Of a stretch of 64,000 nucleotides of DNA, positions 37,619-48,941 are shown in pieces (the first letter of the stretch is position 1; each line of letters starts with the position of its first letter). The position numbers and the translations under genes are program-made. This DNA comes from Phaseolus vulgaris (Eukaryota; Streptophyta; Magnoliopsida; Fabales; Fabaceae), in contig NC_023749.2 of the NCBI RefSeq assembly GCF_000499845.2, positions 46,260,108 through 46,324,107 on the forward strand, given 5' to 3'. The notes under the pieces are model-generated. The model did no database searches. It was not told where the DNA came from and worked only from the letters and a program-made list of their open reading frames with translations.

Positions 37619-38151
37619 GTAGGTAATTGATTATGCTTGATTTTTAAAACTTTCCTCACACATTTATGGAATGATAAAAGAAATTTCTTCTCATCTATTT
37701 TTTTTTTAAAAATTCGCACTTTTCATATTTTTATCATTTGGAACAAAGAGGGGTTAAGTTCATTCTTTCATAGCTTCACATTATAAATTATTTATAGTTT
37801 AATAAATATAAAAAATATATTATTAATGAGTTCAAAACTATCATTAATATATAGTTTTAGAATAAATATTATAAAAAGAGGTTATATTATTGGTCCACCT
37901 ATTATTATGTAGTGAAATAAGACAATGAAAAATAATTGTTTGATGGTGGAATGTGAATGAGAATGTCACTTTCATATCTCCCAAAAGATAAATGACCATT
38001 AAATGTTGAGCATAGATAACCTTTTATAGAATTGAAAATAGGTTCAAATTATCCATCACAGAATTGAGATTCATTTCTACTACTCATGAAATTTATGAAT
38101 TTTATGCTTGAATTTGTCATCTGATAGAGATGTAATTGTGTGCTTTCAAAG

Positions 38152-38324
38152 GTGAATGAGAGGGCAGCCCTTAAGCATTTTGATTAGCCAGAGAAGAAAG
38201 CCGACACATTAAGAGAAGCAACATTTGGGTATAAGGATTTGAAGAAATTAGAATATGAAGTTTATTCAGATCCTCGTCTAGCTTGTGATATTGCTCTAAA
38301 GAAAATGGTTGTATTGGCTGAAAA
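38152..38324 (+). pseudogene. CHUP1/IPGA1-like exon fragment
   Basis: An exon with an acceptor AG at 38150-38151 and donor GTAAGT at 38325 encodes VNERAALKHFD, a stop, PEKKADTLREATFGYKDLKK, LEYEVYSDPRLACDIALKKM and VVLAEK. This matches the C-terminal helical region of plant CHUP1-like proteins (chloroplast positioning or microtubule-associated IPGA1 relatives), where the motif is HFDWPEKKAD. The Trp codon has become TAG. Only this exon is present, 530 bp from a sucrose-synthase fragment, so two different host genes contributed to this element. Confidence 0.75.
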
Positions 38325-38624
38325 GTAAGTCATAGATTTAGTTGTCTTTGTATAACGCTTACATTTACATATTTGTGAGACTATAGTTGTAATACATACT
38401 GATATTAGTAATTTTATGTGTACTAGATGATAAATAAAAGTGACAATATTATAAGGTATGTTTTAAATTTATTTTTAAATATTAAAATTTTATTAAAATA
38501 CTATTGATGTTTATGTTGAGAGATTTTTATTACTAACTTACTTATAAAATAAAAACATCTAAACATAAATTATTAAATTTATATCTTAGTAATTTGTATA
38601 ATTTTCTAATATTTACTAAAGATT

Positions 38625-39290
38625 TTTAGGAATATTTTTATAATGTTACTTTTTTATTAAAAAATATTATTAAAAAAAAATTAGTTACATTTTTTAAATG
38701 TCACTTATTTATTAAAGAAAAGTTATTAAATATTTTTAGTAACATTTTTATAATGTTATTCTTTTCTAAAAAAATATAATTAAAAAGATTTAATAACATT
38801 TTTAAAATGTTACTAATTTCTTAAAAAAAGTTACTAAATTTTTTATAATGTTACTATTTTATTAAAAAGCATTACTAAAAAATTTAGTAACATTTTTAAA
38901 ATGTCATTTTTTATTAAAAATAATTATTAAAAATAAGTAGTAACATTTTAATAATGTTATTTTTTTTCAAATAAAATATATTACTAAAATGATTTAGTAA
39001 TATTTTTAAAATGTCACCCTTATATTAAAAAAAGTTAATATTTTTATAGTGTTACCTTTTATTAAATAAACATTTTTAAAAAGATTTAGTAACATTTTCA
39101 AAGTGTTACTTTTTTATTAAATAAATGTTACAAAAAGTATTTAGTGACATTTTTATAAATATATCTATTGAAATATAAAAATGTTATTAAAAGTTTTTAG
39201 TTACATTGAATATTCGCTATATTGGATAAAATGTTACTAAATTAGTAACATTTTTTTAATTTAGTAAATTTTTTTAATGTTTCTAATTAT
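38625..39290. repeat. Degenerate ~60-bp tandem repeat (GTAACATTTTTA type)
   Basis: 'tagtaacatttttaaaatgttac' recurs about every 55-65 bases with inverted halves (taacatt ... aatgtta), so each unit can form a small hairpin. It lies in the right subterminal part of the CACTA at 36120-39748 and may be its transposase-binding array. Confidence 0.6.
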
Positions 39291-39748
39291 CATATATCTA
39301 ATAGTGTTTGTGTCTCCATTCTGCACGGTAACTTATTATTATTTTAATAATTTTTAACTTGCATCCACTTTGTGTTTTCATTATAGACTCAATATTATTT
39401 TGTCACTTAATTTTTGTGTGGTAATGAGAGTGAGAAGTTGCAGCTAGGGTTCCGTGAGAGGGTTCGAAAGAGTTTGAAAGAGTGAAAGAGGGGTAAGTGT
39501 ATATTTCCAAAGGGGTTAGTGTATATTTTCGAAGAGAATGGAAATTTTTTTTAGGAACAAGGAATGATATGGAGAGAATGAAACACAGAACAATGTATAT
39601 TTTGAAGGAGAATTGTAACAATTCTAAATGACACAATTTAGAAGAGAATTTCGATAATTATTAAGTTATCGTATTATACGAATAATTGTAATAACTTTTA
39701 ATAACTATCATATTAAAATTGTCACAACTTACTTATTTTTTTTTAGTG

Positions 39749-42375
39749 TGTTGCATGTGTTTTTTAGTGTGTTGCATGTGTATGCCACATGTATGACCAA
39801 TATATGGCACATGTTGAAAGATTAGTTTCTAATGTGAAATCTTTTAAGTGATTTTATATCTAACAATTACTAAATCTATGTTCAAATTTGAAAACAAAAA
39901 AAAAGGATAAAATATATTGAGATTATAAAATTGATTTAAAATTATTAGCATATCATATTATTGATTACTTTCTCCATTTACTGGCCTTCCACCGTTATAT
40001 GATTAAATTGTATTTTAGGGTATGGAAAGGTGTTGGATTATGTACTCATATCTTTACATTAGTCTTTTGGCTGTGCTATCTTGGATTGTGTGTTGTTTTC
40101 CTTTTGATTATTTTGTTTGTATTTGTTTGAATGACAAGTATACTCAAGAAATTGAAGAAAAGAAGCCTCGAGAAACTTCTAAGGTTTGTAGAAAATTCTG
40201 CTAAACATATCTCAACCTAATCAGTTAAAAAAATAAATGTTATGTTAGGCTGAGATATTAAATTTTTTTTTCTTATATATTCCTTATTTTTTTATTATTG
40301 TTATGTATATGAGGATTATTGAGTGATAATCTTAGGAGAAGGTTGGGTGGATTTTTTAAATATATAAGGATGATTGATACTTGAACTTTTGACTTTCAAA
40401 CATGTTCTTAGAATTGAGTTGTATATGTTCAATCTTTCGCCATTAGTGTTTAAAAATGTTAAATTGATTGCCTTATTTCTCATATTTATATTTCTAATTA
40501 TGATACATATTATATTGTAGTTCTTTGATCAAGGAAGTGTGCCAACTAATAGAACAAATTTTGAACATCAAGAAGAATATGTGATTATTGAAGAATATAA
40601 TATAATCTGAAAATGATTTGTCTTATTTTGTGCTTTGTGAACAATATGTTAGGTTTTTATTTGTAGTACTCCATAGTAACATTAGTCTTTTTCTACTTCA
40701 TCCTAGTTTTTTTTAACTCATATTTTGCGTTTGAGTTTGAGTTTGAGTTTCAATGTGTCTACTTGATATATTTTAGTATACATTTAAATTTAGTTATATA
40801 TTTATAACTTGTCAATTGATTAATGTTATATCCATTTATTTATTTTATTTATTGAAAAAAGTATTTTAACAAACATAGATAAATAAATATAATAGATGTA
40901 AACAATCGTTGTTGAAAAGTTACATGCTTAAATGATAAATGAGTAAAAAAAGTGTTCATAGTGTTGACTTTATGTGAGTCTAACTTCTAGAGGGGGTGAA
41001 TTGTACTTAGGTTAATTTTCAATACCCTTTAAACAATCTTGGCAATAAAATAGTTTATTGTTTTATGAAACAACAAATTGTAATTTTCTTAACAGAAGGT
41101 GATATTAGAAAAACAACTTATTATAGTGAGATTCAACCGATTATATTTCTCACTCCAATTTTTCTAATCACGCAACATATTCGCTTATACAAAACAGACT
41201 GAATTTCAGATATCAAAACAGAAGATTTCAACAAATTTGAATACTTGATAACAACTCAAATTTTGAATTTTAATATATAAAGAAAGATTCTAATCTTGAA
41301 ACTTTTTAGGTACTTAGTTCCTTAAGCAAATATAACAGTTTTAGATTTTATATATCTTGAAACTAGAGAGACATGTACTACACAAGAACAACTTGTTAAT
41401 CTTTGAAACAATAGATTTAAGTTTTATTTAAGTTTTACAAAATTTTCATAATCTTAAACAGTGAATAGGAAAGCAGTAAAACACTCAAAGATTTATGTTG
41501 GGTCAATCAAAACTGAGCTACATCTAGTCTCATCTCACATTAAGATAAATTTCACTAAATCAAAAGTATCTTTGACAAAATTTATCAAGATCAACCCTTA
41601 AACCTTCCAGGAACTATAAGCACACACTGAAAAACCCTTTTCCAGCAAAGCTTATGCTTCAAGAAACCCTCCCTATCTTATAAGCAACCAATACAACTTT
41701 ACAAAATAAAAGAAGTATGAAACGAATACACCTTATTTCCAAACTTAGAAGACACAACCCAGGGACCTCCAAACTACACCAACTTTATAAATCCCTTGAT
41801 CACAAGCTCATGATGAGAATGATAGCACAAAGAACTCACAAAGTTTCAAAGAACTTTCCAAAAGTCAATTTCTCTCAAAGAACTCCTCAAGCTTTTGAAA
41901 ACAGTAGGAATATATGAATTGAAGAGATGATTATATCAGAAAACTTGTTTCCCTTTTATAGAACAAAAAACATAACAGATGTGAAAAATAGTTTTAAATC
42001 TGTTAAGAAAACAACAAATTAAAAGTTAAAATAACAGGTTGATTTCTCGAAATACACTAAGTGGAATCAAAACAAATTTTTGAGAAGTTGAAAACTGAAT
42101 TTGGAAACAAAACAGATTTTTGGAAACAAATCTGAATTTAAAACAGCTTATATAAAAAAGTTTTCAATTGGTTGTTTCTTCAAATAACAAAATGAAAAAA
42201 CTGCAGAGTATGTAGACTGGAAACTTTAACATGTTTGAATTTTTTTTTTAACAGATTGAAAAACTGCAAATAGTTAAAAAACCAAGTTTAACTCTATTTT
42301 AAAAGATTTTGTGCTTTGACTCATCATCATAGGCATGGAATAAGAGATAGATAAAGACACCAAACACTAGTCTAA
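39749..42375. other. Unit B DNA matching 12470-16403 and 23711-24050; no gene
   Basis: Close match to unit A without the 13.36-kb and 16.4-kb insertions. It contains both empty sites (about 40604 and 42050). The open frame at 41717-41917 is conserved with 16067-16267 but lies in a non-coding repeat. Confidence 0.6.
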
Positions 42376-42758
42376 CACTACAAGAAAATCATGAAATAGA
42401 AACTAATTTTTAGAGACCAAAATAATTAGTTGCAATAGTAACTAAATTAGAGACCATTTTAGAAACTAAAAAATAAATTGGTTTCCAAATTAGTTTCTAT
42501 TATTGTTAAATAGTTTCTAAATTGGTATCTAATTAACAACCAATGTTTTAACTACAAATTATTTAGTTTCTAAATTTGGTATAAAAAACCTTGGTTGCTA
42601 ATTAGATACCAATTTAGAAACTATTTAACAATAATAGAAACTAATTTAGAAACCAAATTTTGTTTTAGTTTCTAAACTAGTATCTAATTTAGTTACTATT
42701 GCAACTAATTATTTTGGTATCTAAAAATTGGTTTCTATTTCATGATTTTCTTGTAATG
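42376..42758. mobile_element. Foldback CACTA-type MITE (383 bp)
   Basis: It starts CACTACAAGAAAATCATGAA and ends with the inverted complement (CATTACAAGAAAATCATGAA). The inverted match continues inward for most of the element, so the whole can fold into one long hairpin around position ~42565. TAA flanks both sides (42373-42375, 42759-42761). Unit A at about 24048 has the uninterrupted 'gtctaatctacc'. It has no coding capacity. Such hairpins are known sources of small RNAs in plants, which is a possibility here and not shown. Confidence 0.85.
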
Positions 42759-42904
42759 TAATCTACCTTAGCTACATAGACACCTTATGAGGCACGAAGT
42801 CTTCTCATCAAGGCTTATGGCAACATCCACTTTTCTTCAAGGCCTAATGTTTCATCAAACATATATAGTTGGGTAGCTTTGAGATATCCAACACATAGTT
42901 TTGA

Positions 42905-43270
42905 AACTTATGGTCTTTTATGGAGATTCTAAAACCTATGGTATTTCACGAAGGTTCTGAAACCTATAATATTTTACTGAGGTTCTAGAACCTATGATAT
43001 TTTACATACATTCTGAAAACCTATGATAATTTATGGAGGTTCAGAAACCTATAATATTTTACGGAGATTTTGAAATCAATAGTATTTACAGAAGTTCTTA
43101 AACTCATAGTATTTAATCGGAGTTTTAAAAAAAAACTCTAAGGAACACATTTCACATGGATGATTTAGCTGAAAAAACTGCAATCCTAGGTAAATGAGTT
43201 AACGGAAATTTTATCCCTTAATAATGTAAAAATAAACTTTTTCAAACACTTTTTTTTCTTATGATTGTTG
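42905..43270. repeat. ~30-bp minisatellite, unit B copy
   Basis: Units such as 'ctatggtatttcacgaaggttctgaaac' repeat about seven times to 43120. They are followed by the same CACTA-like tail as 24420-24535, here with its terminal TG altered (cttatgattg). Confidence 0.55.
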
Positions 43271-44573
43271 CCCAATATAAATAATTTTTTTGTAATTTCT
43301 CAATTATTGTTTCTTAATTGTACTTCCTGAACTTCAGAACACAACACGCATAGTTACAAATAAAATTGTACTATTTGAATAAATGTGTTCAAATATAAAA
43401 ATAATATAATATTTAAATTTGTAACTATAATATGTGGATGTATTGTTATATTTTTAATATACTATATTAATTTATATATAATTCAAAGTTATTTTTATAA
43501 ATATATATAAAAAAATAGACCAAAAAGTATAAGGGTGAACAATAATTTTTAAACACCATCGTTGAAATATATGTATATTTTTTTTGAAATACTTTGCTGA
43601 AAATAACTTTTAAAGCATTTTCGTCCAACATAATTATTATATGTACATTTATACACTATATTAATAAAATAAATGATAGGAAAATAATATAAAAATAAGA
43701 TCAAATTAACATAAGATAACAATTCTACCTATTTTACGGACTAAACTATAACATCCTTCTTTTAACGTTTAAATACACCATCCTTTTGTTTAACATTTAA
43801 AGTACACCTAAAACCATTCAAATATTTTTTAATTCTTATATTTATGTTTTAAAAGAAGAGTAACATCTATAGATAATTAGTTTGAATTTAAAAAAAAAGT
43901 CAAATTAATGAAAGATGTTTATTATTTTCTTAGCACCAAACAACAACAGAACAAAAAAACATGTTTTAACTATTCATGAGTTGTTGTTTCTTAATTGTAC
44001 GTGGTTGAACTTCAGAAACCCACATGATATATATAAAATAGTACTATTTGAATAAATGTTTTAAGTATATAAATAGTATTATATTTAAATTTGTAATTAT
44101 AAATATTTTGGTATAACTGCTCATCGATAAAACGTGTACCTCTCGAACAAGATTACAGCTTGAACCAGCTGGAAAGGCTTGCCGACACATTAACTGACGT
44201 AAAGGGTGTGGTTGAGAACAAGGACATTCATTGAAGAAAGATAATTTTTTTTTACAATGCAGTAAAAAACATGCTTCTTAAATGTATGTTTTTTTACTCA
44301 AAGTCTCAATTTATCAGCACCTTGAAGAAAAGGGTGTGGATTGAGAGAAGTATAACCTTCTTTTATTTAACATTTAAAATACACTTAATTAAAAGACTAA
44401 ATTAAATATTATTTAATTCTTAGATTTATGTTTTTAAACAAAGTAGCCGTAATAATTAGTTTGTATTTAAAACAAAAGTGTCAAATTAATAAAAAGTATT
44501 TATTATTTCTTATCATCTAAGAAAGGACAAAAATAAAAGTTTTTTTTTCTTTAAATAATAAAAACTTATTAGC
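43271..44573. other. AT-rich DNA upstream of the ankyrin gene
   Basis: Matches 24540-26400 in unit A. The exon-like island at about 44120-44235 is the partner of 25379-25495. Nothing else was recognised. Confidence 0.45.
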
Positions 44574-44584
44574 TTATATATTAA
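44574..44584 (+). promoter_or_regulatory. Candidate TATA box of the ankyrin-PGG gene
   Basis: TTATATATTAA lies about 115 bases upstream of the likely start codon at 44699, a sensible distance for a plant core promoter with a short 5' UTR. Such strings are common in this AT-rich DNA, so support is weak. Confidence 0.35.
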
Positions 44585-44698
44585 GATTGAATCTCTTCCA
44601 ACACTTCATAACTCAAGCCGTTGTTGGAAACTGACAACACACAACACTCTTTTGACAAAGTCAATAAACACTCCCAAAGAAGTCAGATTGGGAAGACG

Positions 44699-44796
44699 AT
44701 GGAGTCTGCAGCACAACAGGGAGACATAGACCGTTTATACAGATTGATTGAGCAAAATCCACATGTTTTAGAAGGGATAGATTTGATACCATTTGT
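44699..44796 (+). pseudogene. First part of exon 1 of the ankyrin-PGG gene, cut by a retroelement
   Basis: The frame starts MESAAQQGDIDRLYRLIEQN and runs to 'GIDLIPF', where a retroelement begins at 44797. I prefer the ATG at 44699 over the upstream in-frame ATG at 44621 because MESAAQQGDID is how BDA1-type ankyrin proteins begin (an N-terminal first ankyrin helix). The last bases ATTTGT (44791-44796) are repeated at 49182-49187, where the same exon resumes. With the element removed the frame would continue, so before insertion this was one exon of 561 bases. Translation now ends at TAA within the inserted repeat. Confidence 0.75.
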
Positions 44797-44916
44797 ATTA
44801 CAAAGTGGACTTTAAGCCTAACTCAACCCCATAAAACCGGCTCATAGGGTTGAGGTTTGCACCCACTTATATACAATGAAAGGTTGTACTCTCTAGTCGA
44901 TGTGGGATCTCCAACA
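44797..44916 (-). repeat. Outer 120-bp terminal repeat, left
   Basis: Identical to 49062-49181 except for three C/T-type transitions (positions 14, 108 and 113 of the plus-strand repeat). By the usual assumption that LTRs are identical at insertion, this implies a young element. The left repeat supplies the premature stop in the host frame. Confidence 0.8.
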
Positions 44917-44930
44917 CACCTCTGATACCA

Positions 44931-45211
44931 TATTACAGTAAATGAAGATGAATATTCCTTGTCTGATGTGATGCTTTAATGTAGCGTACGTAATCGCACG
45001 TAATCGTAATGAAGAAAGAGAGGTTTTGATGAACCCTAATTGTAGAGAAAAATAAATATAAAAGAAACTTTTATTCACTTGTATATTAGAGAGTAAAATA
45101 CATGGTGTATATATAAGAAAAAAATTAAGACCTAGCTGAAACAGAAAAAGGAAAGTTGGGTCAAACAAACAAAGCCCAATAATTTAAAATAGAAAATTAA
45201 ATATATTAACA
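44931..45211 (-). repeat. Inner copia LTR (single copy)
   Basis: On the minus strand it starts TGTTAATATATTTAATTTTC directly after a polypurine tract (GCTTGAGGGGGG, 45212-45225). It ends CATTTACTGTAATA directly before a PBS-like TGGTATCAGAGG (44930-44919). It contains a TATA-like 'tatatatac' (45107-45115). No second copy is present at the 5' side of pol, where the 120-bp repeat takes its place. Confidence 0.7.
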
Positions 45212-45217
45212 CCCCCC

Positions 45218-45803
45218 TCAAGCTGGGGAGTAGATATTTGTCAGGCCCAGCTTGGATTTGAGAGTAGAGAATTGTGCGGAAGCAAGGGGCTTGGTGAATA
45301 TGTCAGCAACTTGCATTGCAGAAGTAATGGGTACTAGTTTGAGGAGACCAGAGTTAAGTTTTTCACGAACTAGGTGGCAATCAATTTCGATATGCTTGGT
45401 TCGTTCATGAAAAACTTGATTGGAAGCTATTTGAAGGGCAGATTTGTTGTCACAGTACAGGGTTGCAGGCTGGGAGAGAGGAAGATGTAAATCCTGAAGG
45501 AGGTAAGACAACCATTGTAACTCACATGTAGTGGTGGCAAGGGCTCTATACTCGGCTTCAGAGGAGTAGTTGACTGCTTCTTTGATTTCCATGATATTAG
45601 GGAGTCTCCTAAGTAGATGGAATATCCAGTGACAGATTTGCGTGTGGTAGGACATGTTGCCCAGTCAGAGTCACTAAAACCACAAAGGTGAAGTGAACTA
45701 GTGTGAGAAAAATATAGTCCTTCCCCAGGGGTGCCCTTGAGGTAACGCAAAAGACGTGAGACAGCTTGCTGATGATGAGTTGTGGGTGCAGATATGAATT
45801 GGC
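45218..45803 (-). pseudogene. Copia pol 3' part: end of RT and RNase H, frameshifted
   Basis: Continues the long pol frame after shifts near 45820 and 45600. Readable are 'MRYLKGTPGEGLYFSHTSS', 'GFSDSDWATCPTTRKSVTGY', 'SSEAEYRALATTTCELQWL', 'LYCDNKSALQIASNQVFHE' and 'KHIEIDCHLVREKL'. The RNase H residues (the Asp of SDSDWA, the Glu of EAEYRA and the Asp of YCDN) are intact. The terminal stop is at 45218, immediately before the polypurine tract. The two shifts separate it from the upstream pol, so a complete polyprotein is not made. Confidence 0.8.
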
Positions 45804-48800
45804 TTAAATTGTGGCTAAAACCACAAAGGTGATGTCTGGTCGCGTGTTGGTTAAGTAAATTAGACGTCCAAGGAGTCTTCTGTATTGAGAAGTGGCATCA
45901 GCATCGAGAGGTGAGCCTTGGTCGGGAGAGAGACGGGAGGTGTAAGTCATAGGAGTGGCCACGGGTGCAGAGTCAAGCATGCCAGTTTCTTGAAGGAGAT
46001 CAAGAGTATACTTGCGTTGACTTAAATGAAGACCAGTACTGTTGCGAGCAATTTCCAGTTCCAAAAAGTAAGTGAGATTACCTAAATTTTTTATCTTGAA
46101 GTGATGGTGAAGGGATGCAGTAATTGTATTGATTTCCTCCGTGTCATCACCAGTTAAGAGCAAGTCATCAACATAAACAAGAATAACAGTGAGTTTATCA
46201 TTATTATATTTAAGAAAAAGAGAGTGATCAACAACAAAAATAGAGTAATTATTTGATAAAAGAAAAGTAGAAAGTTTGGCGTACCATTGGCGACCAGCTT
46301 GACGAAGGCCATACAAAGACCGCTGAAGCTTGCAAACATGCTGGGGAGAAGGAAGAGAGAGGCCAGGTGGGGGGGTCATGTATATCTCTTCATGGAGATC
46401 ACCATGAAGAAATGCATTATTGACATCAAGTTGTTTTAAAATCCAATTTTTGGTAGTGGTAATAGCAAGCAGAAGGCGGAGGGTAGTGAGTTTAGCAACA
46501 GGTGCAAAAGTGTCTAAGAAATCAAGTCCTTCAAGTTGGGTAAACCCTTTGGCAACAACTCTAGCTTTGTGGCGCTCAACAGTGCCATCAGAATGGTATT
46601 TGATTTTATATACCCATTTACAACCAATAGTTTTCTTTCCTGGAGGGAGAGGGGTAAGTTGCCAAGTATTGTTAGCAGCAAGAGCTTGAAGCTCATCTTG
46701 CATGGCAGATTGCCAAGAAGCATGTTTGGAGGCTTCGTTATATGTCCGAGGTTCAGGATGAGAATTGATAGAGGAAATAACATTTCTAAAATTGGAAGAT
46801 AAGGAATTGTAAGACAAGTAATTATGAATAGGATATCTACTACTTACAGTGTTGGTTGCAGTGTGGAAATCTGCAAGATAGGCAGGTTGTCGGTGAGGAC
46901 GAGCTGATCTTCTTGGAAATTGGGGTGAGATGCTTCCTGGAGATGCAGGCGGTGACAATTCTGATGGAGGTGCAATGTTGGATGCAGGAGCAGAGGCACT
47001 ATTTGTTGGAAGATCATAGGATAATGAGGCTGGTGGAGGAACAGTATTGGGTGCAGGAGTAGAGGCACATGGCTCGACAGGAGGTGCAGTATCAGAAAAA
47101 AAATCAAAAGCAGAATTATATGCATTAGAAATAGGGAGAGATAAAGTGTTAGGGTCCTTAGGCAAGCCACTGTCCAATTTATATGGAAAGTGGTTTTCAT
47201 GAAAGATTACATGTCTTGATATCTCTATGCTATGAAACTTTAAATTTAAGATAATATAACCTTTTGTATTTTGCGGGAAGCCAAGAAAAATACCTTTGAT
47301 AGATCTATCATCTAATTTTTTTCTATGTGCAGTAATGGTACTAGCATAACAAAGACAACCAAACACTTTTAGAAAGGAAATGTCATATGGTTTTCCAAAC
47401 AACTTTTCATGAGGAGTGATGTTATCAAGTAATGGAGTAGGAATAGCATTTATTAAGAAAACAACATGATTTACAGCAAATTCCCAAAAAATAGGAGGAA
47501 GATTTGCTTGAAAAAGTAAAGCCCGGGTTACATTTAGTATGTGTTGATGTTTACGTTCTACAATGCCATTTTGTTGTGGTGTTTCAACACAAGATTTTTT
47601 ATGTACAATTCCCTTTGAAGCATAAAAATTTGACATAGCAAACTCAACACCATTGTCAGTACGAATCGTTTTGATATTAGTTTTGAAATGATTTTGAACG
47701 AAAACAGTGAAGTTAATGATGTGCTGACGCACTTCAGATTTGTTATGCAACAGAATAACCCAAGTATAACGCGAGTAATCATCAACAATAGTCAAGAAAT
47801 AACGAAAACCTTGCATAGAAATTATGGAACATGGTCCCCAAATATCAAAGTGTACAAGATAAAAAATAGCTGAGGTAACAGTATTACTTAAAGTGAAAGG
47901 AAGTTTTCTCTGTTTTGCACGACTACAAGTGTCACATACATGATGAGTATCAACAGTAATAAAAGAGTATTGTTTGCTTAAGACATGTAATCTTTCATGT
48001 GAAGGGTGTCCTAGTCTATAATGCCATAGTGTTTTGTCTGTGATATTACAATTAATAAAAGGAGCAAAACAATGTGGTTTAGATTGACTAGAAGCAGGCA
48101 AGGTAGTGACAAGATACAAGCCAACAGTGGCTTTAACTGTACCAATCCTCTCTTGAGTGAGATTGTCTTGTATAATGTAGTGGGTTGAAGTGAAAGTTAA
48201 AGTGCATTTAAGTTGGTGTGTGAGTTTAGAAACAGATATTAAGTTTAATTGAAAATGAGGCACGTATAACACATCAGACAAATAAAACTCATCAGAAAAA
48301 CGTACTAAACCAGAATATGTGGCATAAACAGTTTGGCCATTTGGAAGACTAATTAAGACAGGTTTAATTTTAGTATAAGTAGTAAAAACGTTCAAATTGT
48401 GACAAACATGATCAGTGGCACCAGAATCAATAATCCAAGATTCTTTTATAGAAGATAGTGAAGAGAGAAACTTACCTGTTGAAGAATGCTCAGTATTGGG
48501 GATTTCATCCGTAGAGATGCTGCCGACTTGATTAATTTGAGTGTGAGAGGCAGGATCCTCAAGGTTTTGCTGACGCAAAATGTTGGTAAGGAATTGACAC
48601 TGTTGTGGTGTAAGTTGAATCCCCTTTACATCCTGTTCTTTAGGAAAAAGCTCAGAAAAAGTGTCAGTAGTAATCATATTATTGGCTTGGGATGTCCAAT
48701 TGGTGAATTTGTAGCCAGGAGGGAACCCATGCTTTTTATAACAGGTGTCAACAGTGTGGCCAAGACGATTACAAAAAGTGCAGACTTTTCTAGTAAAAGA

Positions 48801-48941
48801 AAACTTTGAGGTTTTAACATTACCAGGAAAACCCACTTTGTGAAAACAAACAGCCTCGGTATGACCATATTTACCACAAAAATTGCATGTAATAGTGTGA
48901 CTACTATTAAGACTATGAAGACTAGGGTTTTCATTAAACAT
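45804..48941 (-). CDS. Copia polyprotein lacking the Gag capsid region (1045 aa open)
   Basis: The reading frame opens MFNENPSLHSLNSSHT and reaches the first of two CCHC knuckles within 20 residues (C19-C32, 'CNFCGKYGHTEAVC'; second at C54-C67, 'CTFCNRLGHTVDTC'). Related copia polyproteins have a few hundred residues of Gag first, so that region is missing. Protease DSG is at 172-174. The integrase zinc region includes 'LWHYRLGH' and 'CDTCSRAK', with catalytic residues D365 (VHFDIWGP), D429 (RTDNGVEF) and E462 (NGIVERKH). RT runs from about 760 ('WVYKIKYHSDGTVERHKARV') through 'LDVNNAFLHGDLHEEIYM' to 'YVDDLLLTG' (46164-46175). All catalytic residues seen are conserved. The frame ends at 45804 by a shift. 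It reverse-transcribes and integrates element DNA in relatives; without Gag it cannot form particles alone. Confidence 0.85.
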   Translation of the reverse strand: MFNENPSLHSLNSSHTITCNFCGKYGHTEAVCFHKVGFPGNVKTSKFSFTRKVCTFCNRLGHTVDTCYKKHGFPPGYKFTNWTSQANNMITTDTFSELFPKEQDVKGIQLTPQQCQFLTNILRQQNLEDPASHTQINQVGSISTDEIPNTEHSSTGKFLSSLSSIKESWIIDSGATDHVCHNLNVFTTYTKIKPVLISLPNGQTVYATYSGLVRFSDEFYLSDVLYVPHFQLNLISVSKLTHQLKCTLTFTSTHYIIQDNLTQERIGTVKATVGLYLVTTLPASSQSKPHCFAPFINCNITDKTLWHYRLGHPSHERLHVLSKQYSFITVDTHHVCDTCSRAKQRKLPFTLSNTVTSAIFYLVHFDIWGPCSIISMQGFRYFLTIVDDYSRYTWVILLHNKSEVRQHIINFTVFVQNHFKTNIKTIRTDNGVEFAMSNFYASKGIVHKKSCVETPQQNGIVERKHQHILNVTRALLFQANLPPIFWEFAVNHVVFLINAIPTPLLDNITPHEKLFGKPYDISFLKVFGCLCYASTITAHRKKLDDRSIKGIFLGFPQNTKGYIILNLKFHSIEISRHVIFHENHFPYKLDSGLPKDPNTLSLPISNAYNSAFDFFSDTAPPVEPCASTPAPNTVPPPASLSYDLPTNSASAPASNIAPPSELSPPASPGSISPQFPRRSARPHRQPAYLADFHTATNTVSSRYPIHNYLSYNSLSSNFRNVISSINSHPEPRTYNEASKHASWQSAMQDELQALAANNTWQLTPLPPGKKTIGCKWVYKIKYHSDGTVERHKARVVAKGFTQLEGLDFLDTFAPVAKLTTLRLLLAITTTKNWILKQLDVNNAFLHGDLHEEIYMTPPPGLSLPSPQHVCKLQRSLYGLRQAGRQWYAKLSTFLLSNNYSIFVVDHSLFLKYNNDKLTVILVYVDDLLLTGDDTEEINTITASLHHHFKIKNLGNLTYFLELEIARNSTGLHLSQRKYTLDLLQETGMLDSAPVATPMTYTSRLSPDQGSPLDADATSQYRRLLGRLIYLTNTRPDITFVVLATI

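Larger units (their letters stand above)
36120..39748. mobile_element. CACTA element with two captured gene fragments
   Basis: It begins CACTACAAAAAACTTG and ends 'ttttttttagtg'. The first ~300 bp resemble the left subterminal region of the Pack-CACTA at 6896 ('gtggcggtt', 'gtggcgtttataact', 'cacaatatat'), so the two belong to one family. No transposase is present. Inside are a sucrose-synthase-like exon piece (37480) and a CHUP1-like exon (38152) from unrelated genes. No target duplication is evident (AAC left, TGT right). Unit A retains only its last ~330 bp (12135-12460). Confidence 0.65.

Noticed and set aside
46420..46802. Plus-strand open frames across the copia RT
   Set aside because: They are antisense to the conserved RT region and have no family resemblance.
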